From DATARH01 sp035604035 (lineage in GTDB: Bacteria; Pseudomonadota; Alphaproteobacteria; ATCC43930; CGMCC-115725), in NCBI GenBank assembly GCA_035604035.1, contig DATNJF010000429.1, positions 1 through 11,163 of the forward strand: a stretch of DNA of 11,163 bases. Direction: 5' to 3'. The notes beneath the pieces were generated by a model. The model saw only the letters and a program-made list of their open reading frames with translations. It did not search any database and was not told the origin of the DNA. Position numbers and translations under genes: made by a program. This document shows, in pieces, positions 6,790 to 11,163 of this stretch; within the stretch, counting starts at the first letter, position 1, and each line of letters begins with the position of its first letter.

Positions 6790-6972
6790 ATGGACGAAGA
6801 AGACTTGGCTCCGGCCAAGAAACCAGCGCCGCTGAAGGATTTGACCTTGTTGGGGATCGCCGAGCTTGAGGATTACATCGCCGGGCTTCAAAGCGAGATC
6901 GGCCGCGCCCAGGCCGAGATCGCCGAGAAGAAGAAGCATCGCGGCGGAGCCGAAGCGCTGTTCAAACGGTGA
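6790..6972 (+). CDS. DUF1192 small coiled-coil protein
   Basis: This 60-residue protein fits the alphaproteobacterial DUF1192 family in size and pattern. It has an acidic N-terminus (MDEED), a Lys/Pro linker, then LTLLGIAELEDYIAGLQSEI and a helix with heptad-like hydrophobic spacing to about residue 50. It ends in AEALFKR, which resembles the conserved AExxFK ending of the family. It has no signal peptide or membrane segment and is probably a cytoplasmic coiled coil. Function is unknown. The start is supported by GGAGGGAAG just upstream. The stop is 11 nt before the cytochrome ATG, so the two are likely co-transcribed. It is divergent from trcR. Confidence 0.85.
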   Translation: MDEEDLAPAKKPAPLKDLTLLGIAELEDYIAGLQSEIGRAQAEIAEKKKHRGGAEALFKR

Positions 6973-6983
6973 CTGGGAGAATC

Positions 6984-7313
6984 ATGAACCCTTTGCATAA
7001 GAGCGCGGCGGTGCTGGCCTTTGCCGCCGCCATGTCGTTCGCGGCCACCGGCGCCAGCGCCGCCTCGGCGGTGAGAGGCGAGACGCTCGTCCAGCGGGAA
7101 TGCGTCAGCTGCCACGCCGTCGAACCCGGCCAACAATCGCCAAATCCAAAGGCGCCGACCTTCGTCGCGGTCGCCAGCGAGCCATCGGCAACGCCCTATT
7201 CGCTCCACGTCTTTCTGCAGACGACGCACGTGACGATGCCCAACTTCGTGATCCAGTCGGACGAGATCGACGATATCGTCAGCTACATCGTGTCGCTCAA
7301 GAAGCAACCGTAG
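6984..7313 (+). CDS. Small periplasmic class I c-type cytochrome
   Basis: This is a 109-residue exported monohaem cytochrome c. Residues 1-26 form a Sec signal (N-terminal K6, Ala-rich core, ASA end at 24-26). The haem attachment site is CVSCH (C40, C43, His44 as proximal ligand). The distal ligand is probably Met85 in HVTMPNF, with the Pro-Asn context typical of class I cytochromes, and the C-terminal helix is DEIDDIVSYIVSLKK. It would carry single electrons in the periplasm after haem attachment by the Ccm system; its redox partner is unknown. I prefer ATG 6984, which has GGGAG upstream and gives a clean signal peptide, over an in-frame GTG at 6969 that would overlap the DUF1192 stop. It runs toward the epimerase gene, with 5 nt between the stops. 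Confidence 0.92.
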   Translation: MNPLHKSAAVLAFAAAMSFAATGASAASAVRGETLVQRECVSCHAVEPGQQSPNPKAPTFVAVASEPSATPYSLHVFLQTTHVTMPNFVIQSDEIDDIVSYIVSLKKQP

Positions 7314-7318
7314 AACCG

Positions 7319-8260
7319 CTACCGGTCCGTGATCGGCGGCTTGCCTTCTTCCTTGCGGACCTCGTTGATGATCTGCAGCACCCGCTCGCGGTAGGGGCGG
7401 AACTGGATGCCGAATTCGGTCACTACGCGCGAGTTGTCGATCATGAAGTTGCCGCTGAGCTCGCGGCCGCCGGTTTCCTTGTCGAAGGTGATCTGCGCGT
7501 CGGGCAGGAATTCGCGCACGATGTCGGCGATCTCGCCGAGGCTGATGGTCTGGCCGCCGGTGTTGTAGACAGCGTGGTCGGGTTTGTCCTTCATCGTGAC
7601 GCGGGCGAAAATCTCGGCGATCTCGTCGACATGGACCGGGGCGCGCATCGAATCCTTGTAGGGCATGCTGACCGGTTGGCCGCGCGCCGGCTTGGTGACG
7701 ATGAAGACGTGGTCGACCGAGCCGAAGATTTTGTCCGGGCCGGTGACGTTGGCGGGACGGATCGTGGTGATCTCCATCCCGTGCTTTTCGCGGTAGTCCT
7801 GCGCCTGCCACTCGTTGAAAATCTTGTGCATCGCGTATTGCACATGGCCGTGGCGGAAATCGGTCTCATCGACGAGCCGCTCGCCATAATTCTTCTGCTC
7901 GCCGCTGACCGCGACCGAGCTGGCATAGATGACGCGGTTGCAGCCGGCGAGACGCGACGCCTCGAAGACGTTGTCCATGCCGAGCACGTTGAGCTTGAAC
8001 GCGACCCGCGGCGGCAGGTCGCTGCCGATGTAGTAGGCGAGGTTGACGACCCGGTCGGGCTTGGTTTCGGTGATCCGCGCCATGATGTCGTCGAACTGGC
8101 TCACATCGCCGCGTACCACCCGCACCTGCTTGCCGTATGCCGAGTAGTCGGCGGTCTGCGGGTTGATATCCATGACCACGATCTCCTCGCCGCGCTGCAC
8201 GAGGAGCGGGATCAGGCGACGGCCAATAAACCCGGTGCCGCCGGCGACGAACGTGGTCAT
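7319..8260 (-). CDS. NAD-dependent epimerase/dehydratase (extended SDR)
   Basis: The product has 313 residues, the usual length for extended SDRs. It opens MTTFVAGGTGFIGRRL with the dinucleotide motif GGTGFIG (7-13). An Asp at 31 at the end of the second strand points to NAD rather than NADP. Further marks are GDVSQFDD (D52, adenine-ring contact), the catalytic Ser region IYASSVAVSG (Ser114/115), the YxxxK pair Y142/K146 (YAMHK), and RPANVTGP near 168-175. The enzyme should oxidise/reduce or epimerise a sugar nucleotide or similar alcohol. The C-terminal substrate lobe does not tell me which. The start at ATG 8260 has GGGAGGAAG upstream; a longer frame from 8359 is rejected because it adds sequence before the Rossmann fold. 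It lies 74 nt downstream of the ParB-like gene on the same strand, possibly in one transcript. Confidence 0.9.
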   Translation of the reverse strand: MTTFVAGGTGFIGRRLIPLLVQRGEEIVVMDINPQTADYSAYGKQVRVVRGDVSQFDDIMARITETKPDRVVNLAYYIGSDLPPRVAFKLNVLGMDNVFEASRLAGCNRVIYASSVAVSGEQKNYGERLVDETDFRHGHVQYAMHKIFNEWQAQDYREKHGMEITTIRPANVTGPDKIFGSVDHVFIVTKPARGQPVSMPYKDSMRAPVHVDEIAEIFARVTMKDKPDHAVYNTGGQTISLGEIADIVREFLPDAQITFDKETGGRELSGNFMIDNSRVVTEFGIQFRPYRERVLQIINEVRKEEGKPPITDR

Positions 8261-8334
8261 GGGGCTTCCTCCCGATTTGTCTGATCGAAGGTTAGACCCC
8301 GGCGTTGAGGGGGCGCAATGTCGGCGAAGTCCGA

Positions 8335-8949
8335 TCAGTCGTCGATCGGACCGCACCAACCGGGCAGGTAGTCCGCGTCTTTGCCGCGGGCCAGCTTGAG
8401 GGCGTCGTCGAGCGCCCGCTCGTAATGTTTCTCGACCGCTTTGCGGTCGATGCGCCGGCGCAGGAAATCGGCCCAGAGGAATTCGCTGAACGGTGTCGTG
8501 TCCTTGGCGTAGCCGCCGAGGCGGCGCAATCCGCCGGCCAGCGAGCGGTAGGGATCGTCGATCAGATCGTCGATCGAGCTTGGGATGTCGCGATAGCCCT
8601 GCCGCTTTCCGTGCTTGTCGAACGGGTGCATCAGGCCGCGATTGTCGAGCACCACCCAGAATGCGTCGGGCTCGAGGCGGCTGAGGTCGAGCACGATCGT
8701 GGTCGCGACTTGTTCGACACCTTCATCCCGCAGCGCGAGAGCGAGGTGGTGATGGTCGGTGACGTAACGACGATCCTTGGGGCCGAGCACGACCGGGATC
8801 ATGTGGGTGCCGAGAAATTCGCCGGCTTTCGCGCCGTGCTTTGCGCGCCAGCCCTTGCGCTTTTCGGCGACTTCGCGCAGGCCGACAGTGATCTGCGTCG
8901 GACGCAATTCCGTGAGCGGGGTCGCGGTGAAGATGGGTTCGCGGATCAT
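8335..8949 (-). CDS. ParB-like protein of the PF08857 (ParBc_2) type
   Basis: The 204-residue product matches the 'putative ParB-like nuclease' family over its whole length. It contains ELRPTQITVGLREVAEKRK (14-32), the core FLGTHMIPVVLGPKDRRYV, and TDHHHLALAL (65-72, three consecutive His). LDNRGLMHPFD, YRDIP and the strongly conserved GGYAKDTTPFSEFLWADF (145-162) follow. The N-terminal part has the ParB/Srx-like fold, but there is no helix-turn-helix domain and no parA gene nearby, so it is not a chromosome-partition ParB. It has no signal peptide. Biochemical function is unknown, and nuclease activity is only the family's label. The start is ATG 8949 with GAGG 6 nt upstream. It sits between oxc (96 nt upstream) and the epimerase gene. 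Confidence 0.88.
   Translation of the reverse strand: MIREPIFTATPLTELRPTQITVGLREVAEKRKGWRAKHGAKAGEFLGTHMIPVVLGPKDRRYVTDHHHLALALRDEGVEQVATTIVLDLSRLEPDAFWVVLDNRGLMHPFDKHGKRQGYRDIPSSIDDLIDDPYRSLAGGLRRLGGYAKDTTPFSEFLWADFLRRRIDRKAVEKHYERALDDALKLARGKDADYLPGWCGPIDD
8553..8575. repeat. Tandem 11-bp direct repeat inside the ParB-like gene
   Basis: GATCGTCGATC occurs twice with a 1-nt spacer. It encodes the repeated Ile-Asp-Asp in SIDDLIDDPYR. It is in frame and in a charged surface segment, so a local duplication without structural effect is the simplest reading. Confidence 0.5.
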
Positions 8950-9045
8950 CGGGCGCCTCGGGGAATGCCGGTCTCGAAGCGCTCAGCGTTTCCTATTCGC
9001 GAACCCCGCGCAATCTCCTCACTCGAATGCCGTTGGCATCCGATT

Positions 9046-10746
9046 TTATTTCTTCTGGGCGGCGGCGCTCTTCGGGTTGAGGCTTTGGATGTGCCCGCTC
9101 TCGGTGCCGGCGGTCGGATCGATGACGGCGTTGATGAGCGCCGGCTTGCCCGACGCGAGCGCCTCGGTCAGCGCCTTGGTGAGGCTGGGGGTATCGGTGA
9201 CGTGATAGCCGGCGCCGCCGAAGGCCTCGATGATCTTCTCGTAGCGCGCGTCGCGGAGGAGGCCGGTGGGCGTGTAGGCGGCGCCGGCCGGGTCGCCGCG
9301 GTAGACCCCGTTATTGTTGAAGATGATCGTCGTCACCGGCAGCTCGTAGCGGCAGATCGTCTCGATCTCCATGCCGCTGAAGCCGAAGGCGCTGTCGCCC
9401 TCGATGGCGACCACGGGCTTTCCGGTCACCGCGGCCGCGCCGACGGCATAACCCATGCCGATGCCCATGACGCCCCAGGTGCCGCTGTCGAGCCGGTGGC
9501 GGGGCTTATCCATGTCGATGATGTTGCGGCCGAAATCGAGCGTGTTGGCGCCTTCGTTGACGATGTACACGTCCGGCTGGGTGGCGAGCGCGTTGCGCAC
9601 GGCGCGCAGCGCGGAGGAGAAATTCATCGGGCTCGGATCGGCGTTAAGCCGCGCCGCCATGCGCTCGACGTTCTGCTGCTTGCGCTTGCCGATCTCGTCG
9701 GCCCATTCCGCCTGACGCCTGATCTGCCCCGGCTTGAGCGCGGCGTTAAACGCCGCGAACACCGATTTGATGTCACCGACGACCGGGGCGGCGATCGCCC
9801 GATTGCTGTCCATCTCGGTGGCGGAGATGTCGATCTGGACGAATTTGGTGTCGGCGTTCCACAGCGGCGCGCGGCCGTGCGACAGCAGCCAGTTGAGCCG
9901 CGCCCCGGCCAGCATCACGACATCGGCGTTGCCGATCGCATAGGAGCGGGCGGCGGCGGCCGATTGCGGATGGTCGTCGGGCAGCAGCCCTTTGGCCATC
10001 GACATCGGCAAGAACGGGATGCCGGTGGTTTCGAGGAATGTGCGGATTTCCGCGTCGGCTCGCGCGTAGGCGGCGCCCTTGCCGAGGATCACCAGCGGGC
10101 GCTGGGCGTTCGCCAGCAGCTCGATGGCGCGCGCTACCGATTCCGGCGCCGGGGGTTGCGGCGGCGCCGGATCGACGACCTTCACCAGCGACTTCCTCCC
10201 TGTCTCGGCATCGAGCGCCGAGCCGAGCACCTCGGCGGTCAGGTCGAGATAGACACCGCCCGGGCGCCCCGACGCGGCGGCGCGGATCGCCCGCGCGATG
10301 CCGATGCCGATATCCTGCGGGCGGTTGACGCGGTAGGCCGCCTTGCAATGCGGCCGGGCGACGGCCAGCTGATCCATCTCCTCGTAATCGCCCTGTTCGA
10401 GATCGACGATCGAGCGGTCGCTCGACCCGCTGATCAGGATCATCGGGAAACAGTTGATGGTGGCGTTGGCGAGCGCGACCAGCCCGTTGAGGAAACCGGG
10501 GGCCGAGACGGTCATGCAGATGCCCGGCTTCTGGGTCAGGTACCCGGCGATGGCGGCGGCGTTCCCGGCCGACTGCTCATGCCGGAAACCGAGGTAGCGG
10601 ATGCCTTCATTCTGCGCCAACCGCAAGAGATCGGTGATGGGGATGCCGGCCACCCCAAAGATCGTGTCGACCCCGTTCAGCTTGAGCGCCTCCACCACCA
10701 GGTGAAAGCCGTCGGTCATATCGCCTGACAATTCCGCTTCGCTCAT
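9046..10746 (-). CDS. oxc: Oxalyl-CoA decarboxylase (thiamine-diphosphate enzyme)
   Basis: The 566-residue enzyme decarboxylates oxalyl-CoA to formyl-CoA and CO2 with ThDP and Mg2+. It has the three-domain ThDP architecture. N-terminal marks are FRHEQSAG (E57 activates the cofactor), SAPGFLNGL, and ISGSSDRSIVDLEQGDYEEM with the Y121-E122 pair. The middle domain has LGKGAAYA, FLPMSMAKGLLPDDHP and GARLNWLLSHG. The C-terminal part has EGDSAFGFSGMEIETICRYE as the ThDP/metal segment, NNNGVYRGD (Y482), and TESGHIQSLNP with S550. From memory, it resembles E. coli YfdU and Oxalobacter Oxc along its length, including 'SGHI' where Oxalobacter has 'SGRI'. I chose ATG 10746 (GGTGGA upstream), because MSEAELSGDMTDGFH lines up with YfdU. 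GTG 10755 and ATG 10719 are alternatives. No formyl-CoA transferase is nearby. A 2-hydroxyacyl-CoA lyase side activity is possible. Confidence 0.92.
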   Translation of the reverse strand: MSEAELSGDMTDGFHLVVEALKLNGVDTIFGVAGIPITDLLRLAQNEGIRYLGFRHEQSAGNAAAIAGYLTQKPGICMTVSAPGFLNGLVALANATINCFPMILISGSSDRSIVDLEQGDYEEMDQLAVARPHCKAAYRVNRPQDIGIGIARAIRAAASGRPGGVYLDLTAEVLGSALDAETGRKSLVKVVDPAPPQPPAPESVARAIELLANAQRPLVILGKGAAYARADAEIRTFLETTGIPFLPMSMAKGLLPDDHPQSAAAARSYAIGNADVVMLAGARLNWLLSHGRAPLWNADTKFVQIDISATEMDSNRAIAAPVVGDIKSVFAAFNAALKPGQIRRQAEWADEIGKRKQQNVERMAARLNADPSPMNFSSALRAVRNALATQPDVYIVNEGANTLDFGRNIIDMDKPRHRLDSGTWGVMGIGMGYAVGAAAVTGKPVVAIEGDSAFGFSGMEIETICRYELPVTTIIFNNNGVYRGDPAGAAYTPTGLLRDARYEKIIEAFGGAGYHVTDTPSLTKALTEALASGKPALINAVIDPTAGTESGHIQSLNPKSAAAQKK

Positions 10747-10779
10747 ATCGTCCACCGTTTCGCGAGGATGGAGCAGGGT

Positions 10780-10806
10780 CTAATGAGAGTCGGCCCTTTC
10801 CGTCAA
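10780..10806 (-). promoter_or_regulatory. Candidate oxc promoter
   Basis: Reading the minus strand, a TTGACG -35-like box (10801-10806) is followed after 15 nt by CATTAG (10780-10785, three of six -10 bases). The start of transcription would be near 10773, leaving a leader of about 27 nt before the oxc ATG. The -35 is good, but the spacing is short and the -10 weak. Confidence 0.3.
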
Positions 10807-11110
10807 CGGAGCCGTGTCACCCGAGCGGCGCCCGCTAGGCGAATTGTCGCGCGCGCCCGCGCGAGACAAAAAACGATCAGGACCAAGTGACTGAGATTCT
10901 TCGATTTCGAGTCTGAAGAACAGGAGATAACAGGGCTTATCAGGATAATCGGCAGCGACGTCGGTCATTAGTGGGTCCCGCGGCAGGATGGGGTGCGGAA
11001 CACCAAAATATGTGTTTCTGTTATGTTCTCATCAAGAGCCGCCTGAAAAGCTTCGGCATGATCTCCGGAAATTGTCTTCCATCCACTGCGCGGGTTGCGT
11101 GGCCTATGTC

Positions 11111-11163
11111 GGCGGTCGCGGCGGCGGTGGTGGAGGCGGTGGCGGAGGAGGAGGAGGAGGAGG
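11111..11163 (+). repeat. (GGN)n low-complexity, purine-rich tract at the right edge
   Basis: From 11120 to the edge the plus strand is an unbroken run of 14 GGN triplets. The first eight mix GGC, GGT and GGA, and the last six are pure GGA. Read in frame from ATG 10988 it would code for polyglycine after a 44-residue segment with four Cys (MGCGTPKYVFLLC..., then CAGC). That open frame has no good ribosome binding site and uses codons such as TTA, AAA and TCT that are rare in the genes here. I therefore mark it as a repeat, not a gene. The G-rich strand could form quadruplex structures and may explain why the sequence ends here. Confidence 0.7.

Larger units (their letters stand above)
10747..11163. 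other. Region without a convincing gene upstream of oxc
   Basis: This 417-nt stretch holds the likely oxc control region at its left and becomes visibly less GC-rich between about 10868 and 11085. It contains a GC hairpin (10847-10864), an inverted repeat TTCTTC...GAAGAA (10897-10920), and GATAA/TTATC/GATAA elements (10926-10948). It ends in a (GGN)n tract. Two weak short reading frames exist: a 62-codon one on the minus strand (10780-10968) and one on the plus strand open from ATG 10988 to the edge. Neither has a family I recognise, a strong ribosome binding site, or codon use like the neighbours. Confidence 0.6.

Noticed and set aside
8261..8359. 33-residue N-terminal extension of the epimerase
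   Set aside because: The Rossmann fold begins at ATG 8260, which has a strong ribosome binding site; the upstream part is non-coding spacer and the ParB-like gene's tail.
8335..8949. Chromosome- or plasmid-partition ParB, which would imply a replicon origin
   Set aside because: The protein is the PF08857 type without a helix-turn-helix domain, with no parA and no parS-like palindrome seen nearby.
9027..9039. ATGCC-GTT-GGCAT inverted repeat just after the oxc stop as its terminator
   Set aside because: The stem is only 5 bp and no U-run follows it in the oxc direction; the T-rich stretch is on the wrong side.
8305..10728. 807-codon plus-strand open frame across oxc and the ParB-like gene
   Set aside because: It spans two well-supported minus-strand genes and their intergenic gap, is compositionally biased and has no domain. 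It is a shadow despite its length.
10845..10868. GC hairpin with an adjacent A/T run as a terminator
   Set aside because: The stem TCGCGCG/CGCGCGA is real, but the run is A on the plus strand after the stem, and T lies before the stem on the minus strand. Neither orientation gives the stem-then-U order.
10780..10968. 62-codon minus-strand frame upstream of oxc
   Set aside because: It has no family, no good ribosome binding site, and overlaps the likely oxc promoter. I cannot support it as a gene, though a small unknown protein is not excluded.

Overview
The window is GC-rich, gene-dense DNA that looks chromosomal and alphaproteobacterial. The best lineage markers are a TrcR/DUF1013 regulator and a DUF1192 small protein, two families I know essentially from Alphaproteobacteria. 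Order, genus and species cannot be read from it. I see no rRNA, tRNA, transposase, integrase, CRISPR array or phage gene.

Layout. (1) 1-226, minus: the N-terminal 75 codons of a GNAT acetyltransferase, cut by the left edge. (2) 441-5038, plus: a complete five-gene branched-chain-amino-acid-type (HAAT) ABC importer in the order binding protein, LivH, LivM, LivG, LivF. A GC-rich hairpin lies after the binding-protein gene, and the other four genes are joined by 1-8 nt overlaps. (3) 5035-6685, minus: trcR followed by a CapA-family metallophosphatase-like gene. The last four bases of livF are shared with the convergent capA-like gene. (4) 6790-7313, plus, divergent from trcR: a DUF1192 gene, then a small secreted class I c-type cytochrome. 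(5) 7319-10746, all minus, read right to left: oxalyl-CoA decarboxylase (oxc), a ParB-like PF08857 protein, and an extended-SDR NAD-dependent epimerase/dehydratase. The epimerase converges on the cytochrome gene with 5 nt between stops. (6) 10747-11163: no convincing gene. This part holds the oxc upstream region, several short inverted repeats in visibly less GC-rich DNA, and a (GGN)n glycine-codon tract running into the right edge.

How the genes work together. The importer is self-contained: periplasmic receptor, two permeases, two ATPases. Its ligand cannot be told from the window. Oxc is the second step of CoA-dependent oxalate breakdown (oxalyl-CoA to formyl-CoA plus CO2), but no formyl-CoA transferase is present, so its partner must lie elsewhere or its substrate differs. 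The trcR/DUF1192 divergon is core cell biology; the rest is metabolic or of unknown role.

I did not find a convincing new multi-gene system. The points most worth a second look are the CapA-like protein whose usual Asn-His motif has lost its His, the hairpin that may set receptor-to-permease stoichiometry, the oxc / ParB-like / SDR trio without a CoA-transferase, and the low-complexity right edge.
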